From: Paralichthys olivaceus | Lineage: Eukaryota > Chordata > Actinopteri > Pleuronectiformes > Paralichthyidae | Assembly: GCF_024713975.1 (NCBI RefSeq) | Contig: NC_091113.1 | Coordinates: forward strand, 9,436,501-9,500,500 | DNA length: 64,000 bases | Reading direction: 5' to 3' | In this document: piece by piece, positions 12,101 to 23,624 of the stretch | Position numbering within the stretch: position 1 is the stretch's first letter | How the letters are laid out: each line of letters opens with the position of its first letter | Notes under the pieces: model-generated | Database searches by the model: none | Told to the model about the DNA's origin: nothing | What the model saw: the letters and a program-made list of their open reading frames with translations, nothing else | Position numbers and translations under genes: made by a program

Positions 12101-15100
12101 ATCTCCTCAGAGATAATCTAACATATCCCTTCATATGTCTTTTGTACAAATCAACATATTTCTGAACATCTGACCTCCTGGTGTTTTTCCCCCGTCAGCC
12201 TCCTCGGTGGTCTCATGGAGCGTCTATCCACCAGCGTCAGCTCCTCATCTCCCTCCAGTGTTCAGTTCTACGAACTACGCCTCATGTTCCTCATCACTGC
12301 TCTGCGGCCTGAGCTCAGAACTCAGCTCCAGCAGGTAACGAAACCATAAAGCTGGCAGATCATTCCACAGTAACAATCCCCCCCACCGTCACTTTATTCC
12401 AATATTGACAAGAACCTCGTCCTGCTCTCACACTCATCTTTATTTGACTCCTCCAGCAGGGCGGGGTGCCCGTCCTCACAGCGGCCCTGGAGAGCTGCCT
12501 GGAGGTGCAGTGGAAGGAGCAGTACGAGTGTGTGCTGCAGCCAGCGTCAAATCCAATCTCTCTGGAAGCCTCCCAGCGTGTCATAGAGATACTGAAAATC
12601 CTCTTTAACATCACCTACAGCACCCACAGACAGGAGCCCAGCGAGGTCAGTGCATAAGAGGGGTGTGATAAACCTGTCGGGTGTGATAGAAATAAGTAGA
12701 AGGAGAAAGAGGAAAGAGTCTGCATACATTTGGAACAACTCACATATTAGAAACCTTGGAATGATGTTTATTTATTTTACAACTAATCAATTTTACGTTT
12801 TTAGTCACTCCTGCCTCTCTCTGATGAGATACATGAAATTAACATGTACTTATGAAGACATTGGATAAAACTCTTCATCATATTAACATCGTCATCAACA
12901 CTTTTCAAATGCACTTAAAGAGAGAAACGAGCTGCACCCTTTGTTTTCTCATTTCTCAGGATAACGCAGCTCTTTACCGACACCTGGTGGCCATCTTGCG
13001 TCTCTGCCTGATGAGGAAGTGCATGCTGTCGGACGACACTGATGAGCTGCAGGGGTGAGTGAGACCCAGAATGAAGGACAGAATGATATCAATGAATTTC
13101 ATTTCTTCATTCATGCCTGTTTATATCTTCTCATCTTTATATTTATTATTTAACTTTATTTCAGTTTAAATGAACTGACCACCACTTTAATACCTCAGCC
13201 CAGGCCCAATAGTCCCCAAAAAGATCAATGAATTATTCCCAGGGAAAAAAGGGAAACACAATGTTAAAGGAGAGTGATAAAACATTCCTGGATCTGATCC
13301 AGATTAGCAATCAAATGAAATGGGTTCTCCCGTGATTTATATGATTTTCCTCAAGTTCAGTGGTAATCCGTCCAGTAGTGTTTTGAGTAAAAACAAACAG
13401 ACCTTCGTGAAGACATAACCTCCCTACATGCAGTAATTCTACCACTCACTGGAGTTTTGTGTTCACAAGTATTTAATAGTCAATCGTTATCATGTCTCTC
13501 TGCCACAGTCACACAGTGAACCTGTTGTCAGCGCTGCCCCTCCAGTGTCTCGACGTGTTGCTGATCGTCCCTCTGGAGCCTGACTCGGAGCAGTGCCTGG
13601 GGGTCAACATGGACTGTGTGCACATCCTGCTGACATTCATGGAGAGACGCCTAGAGTCGGTGAGGGCTTGTTTTACAGAGGGAGGGGCTGAGATGTTTGG
13701 GCACTTTCGAATTGGTTTGAGTTTTAAAGTTTAACATATTGACTTGTTTGATCCTCAGGGTGATAAAATCAAAGAGAAGCTGACACCGATCCTCAATCTG
13801 CTGACAGAGTGCTGCAGGGCCCACAGAGAAACACGCCACTACATCAGGAAACATGTAATAGCCTCCACTTATATTGCACATTTTCCTCCTCACAATATTT
13901 TCAGTATATGAACCCAGTATTCTTTTTTGTTTTTCAAATATCATACACATCTGGAATTATAATTTATCTCCATCATTAGGTCCTGCCTCCTCTGACGGAT
14001 GTATCACACCGGCCAGAGGAAGGCTCCACAGTGAAGAATCGTCTGATCCGTCTTATGACTCACCTGGATACAGATCTCAAACACTGTGCTGCCGACCTCC
14101 TCTTTGTCCTCTGCAAGGAAAACGGTAGGACATGACCTCACCTCCTCTGCAGAAATGAGACACATTAATCTAACATGTTTAGACAGAAAGATAAAGGACA
14201 GTAGATTTGTTGTGATCTGGTTATAAAACTAAGTTACTGACATTAGTTACTACATTTCCTTTAAAACCACATACAAAAATGTAATATCTACTTATTGGAT
14301 ATATAATTTTTTAAATATTCAAACCTTAATAACTGCCATGTAATTATCTTGTATATGAGTTTCTCTACCTTTCTCGAAACTCAGCTTTTACAATAATTTA
14401 AAATAGTCTTCAGTGGTTTTGAACAGTCATTTTTAATTAATGACTCCTTTGCCGTAAAGAAATAATGTAAAAATAAATCAACTTTTGTGTTCTTTGTCTC
14501 CACCATCATCCCCTATCCCCCCCTTCTTCTACCTCTTCTTCCTCCTCCTCCAGTGAGGCGTTTTGTCAAGTACACAGGTTACGGCAACGCAGCGGGCCTG
14601 CTGGCCACCAGGGGTCTGCTGGGTGGCCAGGGGTCCAGAATGTCCAACTCTGCCGGCCGCTATTCCAGCGACTCTGACTCTGACACCGAGGAGTACCGGC
14701 AGGTCAAAGATCGCATCAACCCCGTGACAGGCCGGGTGGAGGTGGAGCAGTCCAACCCCATGGCGGGCATGACGGAGGAGGAGAAGGAGGAGGAGGCCAA
14801 GACGCTGATCATGCTCTTCAACAAGCTGTCCAGGTCAGTGAAACGACACAAGACATGACTGGAGATACAGTCTTAAACCTTATAAATACATGAGCGAACC
14901 AACACAGGGAGGGAAATATGACCTGGATATGATTGGTTAAGCTTTTTATTTTCAAGACTTAATTTTAAACCGAAACATATTTCATTAGAAAGAGGATTCA
15001 GTTTCTGTTAAATCTGTCAAATCAAAGGGTTATCACACCTTAAAGGATAATATTTCACATGTATTAGATAGATTCAGAGGTATCAACCTGTTTTCTATCT

Positions 15101-15440
15101 TTTTATTTCAATTAACCTCTTTATCTTTAGCTGTCACACTTTAAATTCTGCAGTGTCATGATGTTAATATTTCAACAGGTTGTAAGATAAAATATGTTCT
15201 GTTAAGACCAAGAGCAAGCAAAAGTTAAAGGAGAAAAGAAACTGGTTTTTTTGACAATGGTAAAATTCGGAGTTCCTTCTCTGCCTGGTGTTTTGCAGAA
15301 GTAACATCATCCAGACTATGGGAGTGGACTCGGAGGGGAAGCTGGTCCCACTGTCGAGCCTGAGGGAGAATTCGATCACTGAGGAGATGAGGTCTGAGTC
15401 AGAGAATGACGGAGAGGCAGAGGAAGGAGAGAAGAACTGA
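9140..15440 (+). CDS. ric8a: Ric-8A-type (synembryn) G-alpha chaperone / nucleotide exchange factor
   Basis: Cytosolic armadillo-type protein that folds nascent G-alpha subunits and acts as a receptor-independent GEF. Twelve coding exons: 9140-9229, 9328-9375, 10485-10574, 10664-11271, 12199-12334, 12457-12645, 12960-13054, 13509-13659, 13759-13854, 13980-14124, 14554-14833, 15299-15440. All phases agree, giving 689 residues against about 530-560 usual. Family blocks include [80 protein letters not shown] and INPVTGRVE. The Ser/Asp/Glu stretch [12 protein letters not shown] matches the CK2-phosphorylated segment of Ric-8A. The CLDVLL region lacks the Ric-8B insertion, and INPVTGRVE is Ric-8A-like. 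Extra length comes from exon 3 (residues 47-76) and an acidic insert at about 131-248. The ATG context is ACCATGG. Confidence 0.87.
10120..10265 (+). repeat. Degenerate tRNA-like SINE/MITE fragment in a ric8a intron
   Basis: GGTTGTCTCCTAACCAGATGG, CCGATTCCCAGCTCC and a terminal AGCGCTCTATAAAACTGTGAATGACC correspond to blocks of a widespread fish repeat. A better-preserved relative in the opposite sense lies at 51560-51785. Assignment is from memory. Confidence 0.45.
11380..11650 (+). repeat. LINE ORF2 3' remnant in a ric8a intron
   Basis: A decayed plus-strand frame reads [19 protein letters not shown], then an [11 protein letters not shown]-like end. It resembles the C-terminal end of fish L2/Rex-type reverse-transcriptase polyproteins (RTKGDRAFSV...LKTHLF). 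It has stops and frame breaks, and no endonuclease or polymerase core is present. Confidence 0.45.
13290..13420 (+). repeat. Interspersed repeat fragment (CCGTCCAGTAGT...AAACAGAC type)
   Basis: TCAGTGGTAATCCGTCCAGTAGTG then a (CAAA)n-like AAAACAAACAGACC and GAAGACATAACCTCC match a common fish repeat tail. Related sequence occurs at about 46970-47160 and 55490-55568. Confidence 0.45.
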
Positions 15441-15725
15441 AACATGTCAAATTCACTCATTCAAATTATTCTGGGTTTTTTTGGGGGGGGTGGGGGGGTA
15501 AATATTCAGTATCTACAGACATTGGAAAATAATTTATCGAAAATACACCAAGCACATGAAAGTTAAGAGATTAAGGAACTGCACTCGAGCTATTTTTGAT
15601 TTTATTTATTTGAATAAATAAGAAGAAGACTATAGAGCCATTTTAAGGTCACAGTGGTTTGAGTCAAGAATCATATTCTGATTGACAGTAGGTTTTGTGA
15701 ACATGATGAAAATACATAATATTTT

Positions 15726-15731
15726 AATAAA
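15726..15731 (+). terminator. ric8a: Probable ric8a polyadenylation signal
   Basis: AATAAA about 290 bases after the ric8a stop, in the sequence TTTTAATAAAGTCTTG. The irf3 3' end approaches from the other strand, so the two transcripts converge. Confidence 0.5.
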
Positions 15732-16246
15732 GTCTTGAAATCTTATTCTTTGTCAGGTAAATATTGTAAAGTTAGGTGTATTCAGACTTCTCTATACTGT
15801 TTCATTCAGTCAGGTCAGCTGAGACCCATAAATAAGTGACATTATCATCTGCACAGCTTCTCTCCGATCACTCGGGTCTGATTCCAGATGTTCTGATCAC
15901 ATCTGTGTTATGGAATCACACACACAGTCACACTGTGACCGAAATGCCTCAGGCTTTACGTGTTTGTGGTTTATTGCTGTAAATATATGAGGATTCATTT
16001 CATTCATAACCATTTATTATTCTGAAACATTTGCATCAACCATGTAAACAAAAATACCTAACGATCATTTCACATTTCAAGAAATCAAATCTCTTTAGAG
16101 TCAAATCTGCTGTACAGCACAAAATGAAGCTGGACTGCATGTATTTCAGTAAACACATTATTTGCCGGAGCTGAACGCAGCATGAGTCACTGGTTACGTG
16201 TGCAGCTGATTGATAGATCTCCTTCAATTGACGAAACAATGTTATC

Positions 16247-16252
16247 TTTATT
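16247..16252 (-). terminator. irf3: Probable irf3 polyadenylation signal
   Basis: TTTATT on the plus strand reads AATAAA on the minus strand, about 275 bases past the irf3 stop. A second AATAAA at 16018-16013 is an alternative. Either leaves only a few hundred bases to the ric8a 3' end. Confidence 0.45.
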
Positions 16253-16526
16253 TTTAAGAAAAACACAGCACCCAGTATTAACAAAATCCATCCTGATCAC
16301 TGTCTCATTATTTTACATGACAGGGTTAACATGTATATATGTTTAAATGTGCTTCAAATATCTTCCCCTTCAATGTATTTGCTTGAAATCTTTACATGGA
16401 CAGCAAACAGCATTATTATCAGCTCATGATCTGTTCCACTGGCTTTCTGAGATGTTCTCTTCAAGGTTAAGGATGACATGAAAACAAGGGGTAAACAATG
16501 CCTTTCCTCAGGCATCACGAAGTACG

Positions 16527-19500
16527 TCAGCACATCTCCATCATCTCTTCCAGGGACATCTGCAACTCCACAGACTGCAGGGAGGAGGCGCCACCACCGA
16601 TGGCGAGTTTCTTTAGCATCTCCATTGAAGTCAGCACCACCTAAGAAGGGGGGGGCAGAAATCAGACGACAAGAATGACAAAAGAGGTGCACGAATGTGA
16701 AGCCTGACGTAAAGAGTCGGTGAGAGCTCGGGCAATGAGACGTGTCGGGCTGGTTTCTTTAACTTTTCATATGAGCGTTTTCTCTGCATGCATAGTAGAA
16801 AACACTTTTCCACCCGAGGGATCAGCTGTCACCGCTGGTATTCAGGCTTTTGTTCTCTCGGTGCTATTAATCAATACTGAGACAGAATTGCCTTTTGAGA
16901 AGTGCTGCTAACTGAAGCTCCCTTGAGTGGGCAATTTTCGGCGTTTGATCACTCATGAAATTTGACGGAGGTATGTGAAGCCAAACAAAAAACTCTACCA
17001 CACTGAGACTCTGCTTTAAGGTCTGTGAGGGTGTTTGAATAATTCAAAGGTTCCCTAACCTCCACTGTGATGAGTTTCTTCTCCCAAGGCCTGTTGTCTG
17101 GGTCAGGCCACTTCTCCCCGAGGCAGAAGAACAGGGAGCAGGGGGGGCAGTCTCTCCCATTGATGAAGTCCATAATTCCTAGAGGGATAAGACCAGCGCC
17201 CACTGTGTCAAGCCCACATTTATTCGTGGGTGTGCTACAAAGCTGCATTATGTTTCCTTTCACCCACCTCGCACAAAGTCCTTGAACATGAAGAGCGGCT
17301 GCGGCTGCAGTTTAGAGATCTCCTGAGGCTGTTGGCTGCTATCAAATTTGGAGAAGCTCCAAAACGCTTTGATCTCACCCCGTCGCTGGCCGTAGACCAC
17401 GTAGCCGGACACGCCCACGTCCAAACCGCCGCCCAGCTTGTCCAGGATGCGTCGGGTCAGTTTGGCTTGAGTTTGATCCGACATGGCTCCAGGAGCCGGC
17501 AGGAACACCATGGTCAGGCCAGATTCCTTGTCCAAAAGTGTCCCTGTGACTTCAGGGCTGATGTGATGACAACATGTTTGTTTGAGTGTTTGAACAGCAG
17601 ATCATATGAACAGAACAGGAATAGTTTGACATTTTGGGGAATATGCTTATTTGATTTAGTGCCATGAGTCAGATATAACCATAGACTGTATGTAAAGACG
17701 GACGATGTGAGAGCCCCCCAAGAGTGAAGCCAAAGCATCTTGATCGCCACCTAGTGGCTGGCTACAGTAGAGGTCATGAATCCAATGACTTCTGGGACTA
17801 GCGCCAAACTAAAAACATGTCAAATAAAATGTTCTCATCGATGGTTTGTCAAGTGCGTGTGCTGGTGAGACTTTGATCATGTGGTTCCCTCTCCTGATTG
17901 GCTCCAGATGCAGAAGATATGGGATATTCGGCTACATTTCTGGATAGTGGGAGGAGGTGGGGAAACTTTGTCCACCTTTAGTTACACTATAATGCTCCTG
18001 AGCATCACAGGTACTGGAAGGGGAATTCTGTTGCCTTTGGGCAGTGGCAGGCTAACTGTTTCCCCCTGTTTCCAGTCTTTGTGCTAAGCTAAGTACCTAT
18101 CAGACACAAGAGAGATTTCCCAAAACTCTGAGTCAATTTAAGGCTAGTGTTGATATTGAAGATCTGTCGGACATGTTTGGTCAAATCACTCTGATGTTAC
18201 CTGTAGACTAAGCGGAGCCCAGCTTCATTCACGACCTCGTGCTCCATCACCTTCAGCCCTCTGTAGTACACCGACACCCTGAACTGTGTCTCTGAGGTTT
18301 AAGGAGGAGGAGACGTGCATGAGAGCAGGTTACAAAAATAGCCACCACACCATACATGGCCTGGTGTGGCCATATAGATTCAAAATGTCCTTCTGATAGA
18401 TATTCATTTCTAATGTTATTATAGGAGGATAGTTTGAGTGATTGTGTGAACCCCACATTTCATTTGCACAGCGCCGTTTGTCAACTCACTGAAATGATCT
18501 CCGTCGTTGCTCTGGTTCATGGTGTGTAGGAACTGCTCCACCAGCTGCCCACCACAGGCCCCTCCTACAGCTCCCCCCGCTGGATGTGCCGGTTGCTCAG
18601 GCAACCCAGTTTCACTGCCCGCACCCTCCAACGTTACTGGATACTGCTGTTGCCCGGGCAACGCATATCCACCAATCACCACCTCTTCCTGCAGCTGCTG
18701 TTGCTCGGGAACAGGCTCAAAGGCTGTGGTTCCCTCTGTAGAAAAGTTGGAGAGCATAATAAAAAAAACCTGTTTCGAGGAAAGTACCTCGTGTTACTCT
18801 TCGGTTTCCTGCGCGTACTGCGGCAGCGAGGAGGAAATGATGAGCAGGGCAGATAAGTCTACCTGTCTCAGGACCAATGTGCAGTTCGTTCAGACACTCC
18901 TGGAGAATATCCTGGTTGATGGTGGGCACTGTCGGAAACATTGATCTATTCAGAATCATCTAAACAGAGATTACACATGTCTAACTATCAAATTAATGGC
19001 AAATAAATTAGTAAATGTATCTTCCAAGATACACAAATCATTTAAATGAATAAATATTACAAGAGGCTCCTTTACCTGCAAACACAGTTTCTTCTGCAAG
19101 GTAGAGGCAGTCGTCAAAGCACGTGATGTCCTGGCTCTAATCACACATACGCATCCGAATGAGTTCTTATGTTGTTACATCATTACACATCCTTTAGGAG
19201 GCATTTGCATACATCACAAACCCTGTGAACAGAGACACTTACCTCCTGTATGGGGAGGCCGCACTTCTCAAACAAAGCAGGGTCCTCTTTGTCGAGGGTT
19301 CCAGGCGAAGACTTGGAAGAAGCTTTGAGGGTGAAAGCAAAGAACTACGCTTACTATCTTTTTATTCTCATCTAAAACACAGCTTCAGTGTTCTGATCCC
19401 ATGTAATTGGACAAAATTAGAGATGTTCTGATAACATTTCTCCCTCCCTGATACCTGGAGTCTGCGGAACAAGTACTGATCCGATACCAGAGTGTAAAAA

Positions 19501-20254
19501 CTTCACCTCCAGGGTGAAATTTGCCAAATTGCTGATGCTCCACTAGTGGAAATCACTTCTTCTTCATTGCTCCAGAAATAGTACTTGCCGGTGGCGGCAC
19601 AGTGTTTGAATTTTGTAGATTTTTTGGTGTTATTTCTGAGTTTTGAATGCCATGTGCCAATGAAAACGTGTCAAGTGAACATTTGACAGGATTGAGTCCT
19701 TTTCAACTTGCAATACAGAACCAAATGGTGATTGTCTGCGGACACCCTGATGGGTCCTCACCTCCTGACGCTGACTCGTCCGGCCAGTGAAACACTTTGT
19801 GGGGGTCGGCGGTTTCGTTCTTTTTGTCGTTGACCATTTTAAAGCCTTTTGATCGCAGGGCGCTGCGGAAGTTCCTCTTCCAGACCGAGGCGTCTCCATG
19901 AGCCCGACCATTGCCGCTCACCTCAGCCCAGGCCTAAAGGGAAGAGAGAGGTAGAAGGAGTTCAACTATATGAACAGATAGAGATTAACTACATGATGGA
20001 CCATCACTGTCACTGGGTAGAACACCATTACAACATGGAATTTCAATCTCATGTGTGATTCCTGTCTGTGACGTGTTCCTGAGTGTTACCTTAAAGATGA
20101 GAATGTCAGTGTCGGAGGAGTCCTGTCTCAACGCGTGTTTCCAGGGGACGGAGAACTCTGTCTGTTCCGGATTCGTCCACTGGACACCAGGATACCTGCC
20201 GCTGTCGATCTGAGTTCGCAGCCACGGGATGAGCAGCGGCTTCGAATGTGACAT
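16527..20254 (-). CDS. irf3: Interferon regulatory factor 3
   Basis: Transcription factor activated by TBK1 downstream of RIG-I, STING and TRIF to induce type I interferon. Ten coding exons on the minus strand: 20254-20090, 19933-19762, 19322-19243, 19136-19076, 18928-18863, 18735-18490, 18291-18201, 17557-17268, 17178-17060, 16640-16527. Phases agree throughout; 467 residues. The N-terminal IRF DNA-binding domain (about 1-112) has the five spaced tryptophans (W11, W26, W38, W57, W72) and blocks IPWLRTQIDSG, VPWKHALRQD and WKRNFRSALRSKG. A Gln/Pro/Gly-rich linker fills exon 6. The IRF-association domain (about 262-430) has FRVSVYYRG, GLRLVYS and RPWEKKLITVE. The tail has a Ser-Ser pair at 449-450 in GGGASSL, then ELQMS. 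It ends at residue 467, shorter past the phosphoacceptor region than mammalian IRF3. Weak exon 9 donor GTTAGG. Confidence 0.9.
17612..18110. repeat. Compound repeat: MITE end inside fragments of another repeat (irf3 intron)
   Basis: Positions 17612-17686 (AGTTTGACATTTTGGGGAAT...) and 18030-18110 (TTTCCCCCTGTTTCCAGTCTTTGTGCTAAGC) both resemble parts of one common fish repeat, in opposite senses. Between them, from 17688, CCATAGACTGTATGTAAAG begins a different element with the block GATCGCCACCTAGTGGCTGG. The intervening 17790-18010 includes a decayed body. Family recognition is from memory. Confidence 0.45.
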
Positions 20255-21499
20255 TTCTGCAGGAGCAAGTAAAACTGAGAACACAGAGAGAATTTAAACC
20301 ATTTAATTGTAGCCACAAACTTAGGTTTAGTATTAGTAGTATTAGTATATATTGAGATGATATTATCTATTAAATAAAAAAATGTGTTAATCAAAGTGTC
20401 ATTAATTTGAATAGAACAGAGACAATTTAAAGACTACATAATGTTTAGGGGATTCATAATGATTAATACGAACAAAAATTGTTTAATAGTTTAATAACCT
20501 TAGTTATACATGTATCTATATTTCTTGGGTTTATGCTCATTAGAATCTAATGCATCTAGAGAGACATATTTCACCTGCAGAGGGGGCTATTCACTAATTT
20601 TTCTACTCTGTTCATACAGTAATACATTATCATTGGTATAGCATTAGTATAATTAAAGGAAAATAAGTAATATTCATTTCTACATATATTCTACAAGTAT
20701 TGAAATTTCGAATGAGCTGTTCATTAAGATTTTAAATAATGTTTAAATTTAGGAGGAATAATTGAAATTCATTTAAGATTGATGCAAATATAAATTTTTA
20801 AATATTATATTTGTTTATTTTTAACTAACTTTACTATACCACATTTACAAAACACGACTGGGAGCATGGAAACAGCAGTGACCACAATTCCTTCTCCACA
20901 GTGGCGGATATTAAATACCCGGATAATAGAACTAATCAAAATGAATTACTATTAAAAGCAAATATCATTATTATTAGAATGGAGGATAACTTTCCTCACT
21001 CCCATCAAATTATCAAAAACATTTGTAGATCGTCCTGATTTGTGCAAAGCCCCTGATGCACCTGGGATTTCTGAAGCTCAGAATATCAAGAAAGAGGAAG
21101 CAGGACAATATGAGGCCTGACATTCAATCCCCAAAATACTCTATTTATATATATATAATAATACTGAGAAAATAATGTCTTATAATAAAAGTACTCTATT
21201 TATTACAGTAGAATGTATAGAGGCATAAAGGTAGAAGTATGTTAAAGAGGCAGATAATCATATTAGTGCAGCAGCAGATGTTGATTGTTTGGTCTTAACT
21301 GTTGATTGTAGGATACAGTCACAAACAGTAAAGTACAGAAACTATCCTCCGTTTCTATCAATGCACAGACATCCTCATGTGATCATGTTTGAATAGCAGG
21401 AGGAGAGTTCACATGAGTCAGAGGTTCTATCATGTTTCTCCATATCGTCTGTCCACAGCTCCACTGCAGAGGCAGAGCTGTGGACAGAGACTCTCTCAC

Positions 21500-21720
21500 C
21501 TGAGAGGATGAGGTCCCTTCCTGGTTCTGGGGGACTGTTGAGTTCAGGTACCGGCGTTTCTCTGCGGACAGGAGCCGGACATGTAATGCAGGACGGCGGC
21601 TGCAGGTTTGTGCTGGAGTCGCAGTAGATGTGAGACACACTGAGGTTCGGTCTGAGCTGCTGGAAGCTACAGAATAGAAAAACACAAACACACACACTCA
21701 CACACTCACACACTCACACT
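21500..21720 (-). other. irf3: Probable non-coding first exon of irf3
   Basis: GC-richer minus-strand stretch ending at donor CTCTCAG/GTGAGAG (21500/21499). It would splice to an acceptor (TTCTCAG or CTGCAG) shortly before the irf3 ATG at 20254. An open frame crosses it but does not continue in frame into exon 2 with any family similarity, so I treat it as 5' UTR. Confidence 0.45.
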
Positions 21721-21757
21721 CACAGCTGCAGCTTCACGGGAAACTCCAACTCCTTCT

Positions 21758-21783
21758 GGTTTCGTTTTCCAGATGTGACGTCA
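21758..21783 (-). promoter_or_regulatory. irf3: ISRE-like and CRE motifs in the irf3 promoter
   Basis: On the minus strand GGAAAACGAAACC (21770-21758) fits the interferon-stimulated response element pattern GAAANNGAAAC. A perfect palindromic CRE, TGACGTCA, lies at 21776-21783. Both sit just upstream of the proposed first exon, which fits an interferon-inducible irf3; function is inferred. A CTCF-core-like CCGCTAGGTGGGGC follows at 21791-21804. Confidence 0.55.
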
Positions 21784-21804
21784 GCAGGGACCGCTAGGTG
21801 GGGC

Positions 21805-23624
21805 AAATCACTCGTTTATATCACTATACTTGTGAGGACATCACGCATTTACAAATGATTTACAATATTAACCATGAATCTGAAGTTTATTCATGACATA
21901 TAGCAAGGTTTATTTATTATTACATATAGAGTAATAACAACAATAATGATAATATGTGTTGCTATTATTATTGCATTTATCCAGAAGGTGTGGAACTTTT
22001 TGCTTCTTATTTGCTTTAAAAAAATTTGTATTCTCGTAATGTTATGACTATTTCTCATTTAATTAAGACCTAATTCTCATCGTATGACTATTTCAAAATC
22101 TTCATTATGGCTTTAATAGTCCCTCATACTGAAAAATAATAATTTGTCTTGTTGAAAATTGATTTCAATTCATTTTCAGTCTTTATTTCCTTAAATTTCT
22201 ACATTGTACTTGTTTTGAGTTTTGTATTGAACCACAACTTTGATTTTTTTATAAATTATACTAGTGGTTGCTTGTCTTAAACTCAGATTTATGTCAATCC
22301 GTGTACAATCAATGAACATTTATTACCAAACAATGAAAAAGCATTACATAGCTATGGGCATCCCCACACAACCTGGCTGTAAGCCACCCAGAGTTGTGAA
22401 AAGTCATTTGGCATCACACAGTTTTTGTAACATGAGAATTAACGTGATTGGTCAATAAGGGCGGGGAACAGCCATGGTTTCGACTCAGCTTTCCCTTGTT
22501 GGTGCACAGACTCAGTCCTGGCCTCTTGGCACTTGAAAAAAAACAATGAGCATGAGCCACTCCTTGCTTGGTCCCTCCTTTGGCGATGTGGTACCATCTT
22601 TACCTTGAACCTCATGTCCCCATCCCTATCTATCTCCAGTTATGTTTTATCATCTCTTGCACATCATGCACAGTGTATCATCCTTAGTTTCACCGGAATA
22701 ACAACTCCTTATATGGTTTTGGTCAATGTGGGAGAGGGAAGAGCTCTTCCTGACCTTGACAGCAAAACGTGTGTGTTTGTGCACGGGAATGTGTGTGTGT
22801 GTGTGTGTGCATAGAGCAGAGAGTAAAATGTGCACACACAATGTGTGTGCGTATCTTCCATTCATGACTGCACCTGGTCTGAGATTATTTACTGTTCTTC
22901 AGACCTTGTAGCAGATACTTGTAACTTTCCCGGACGTGTCCTGCAACTCCCTATGAGCACATTGCAATCATGTTTGTGTGTTATTGCTCCAAACAATGGT
23001 CATGCTAAAACTGGGACAACTCATACTAACACATGGTTCTCAGTGCGGTGGTCAACAACTTAAAGACAATACTCTCCACACCACTTCCTCCCACTATCCA
23101 GAAATGAAGCCAGAATGCCCCTACAATGAACGATGCCTTCTTGCACCGATGATGGAGTCTGCCCAGTGGCAATCAAGGGAAGGAGCCAGGCATGGAGGTC
23201 TCGCCGATATACTCACTCGACCAATCGTGAGTCAATCTCAGCTGTTAATCATGTGTCACCACGTTTTTAAGAGCATCAAAAAAATGTGTTAAAACCAAAC
23301 TTACTAGTGTAATTGAACACTTGGACGAACCTCAAATGGCAGAAACCATCTTTGAGAAAAATTTATCTGACGTGTACTTTTTAATTTGGTCCATGTCCCA
23401 TTAACTGACATGGAGGAGATGGAGGTGTTTATGACCTATGCTCCAGCCAGTTACCAGCAGTTGAGAAGCTTGCAGCTTAACTTCAAGGGAACTGTCATGT
23501 CGTCCATATTTATATTAAGTTTACGGACATAAAGTGTCAGACATCCAAGTCAAAGAACAACGCGCAAATCAGGTTTTAAAATAACCTTTAGACTAAGTAG
23601 TATAGAAGAGTCGGGGAATCAAGC
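21805..23624. other. Intergenic spacer between irf3 and prr12
   Basis: No gene found. The left half is AT-rich. A short (GT)n is at 22791-22809. The right part is the MITE-like copy annotated at 23060-23540. An inverted CCAAT plus GGGCGGGG box near 22448-22466 is noted but has no gene attached. Confidence 0.6.
23060..23540. repeat. Non-autonomous DNA-transposon-like element (MITE) copy
   Basis: Left portion CCACTTCCTCCCACTATCC, AGAAATGAAGCC, and CCAATCGTGAGTCAATCTCAG; right portion TTGGTCCATGTCCCATTAAC, ACATGGAGGAG, and terminal TCATGTCGTCCATATTTATA. Together they look like one element whose ends are inverted copies of a CCATAGACTGTATATAAAG-type terminus. Other ends lie at 17688 and 58484. 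There is no transposase frame. Confidence 0.5.

Noticed and set aside
17538-17544. Alternative irf3 exon 8 acceptor at GTCACAG
   Set aside because: Its phase does not fit the exon 7 donor; the CATCAG acceptor before 17557 does.
22440-22500. Isolated promoter from inverted CCAAT and GC box
   Set aside because: No first exon, donor or gene follows on either strand.
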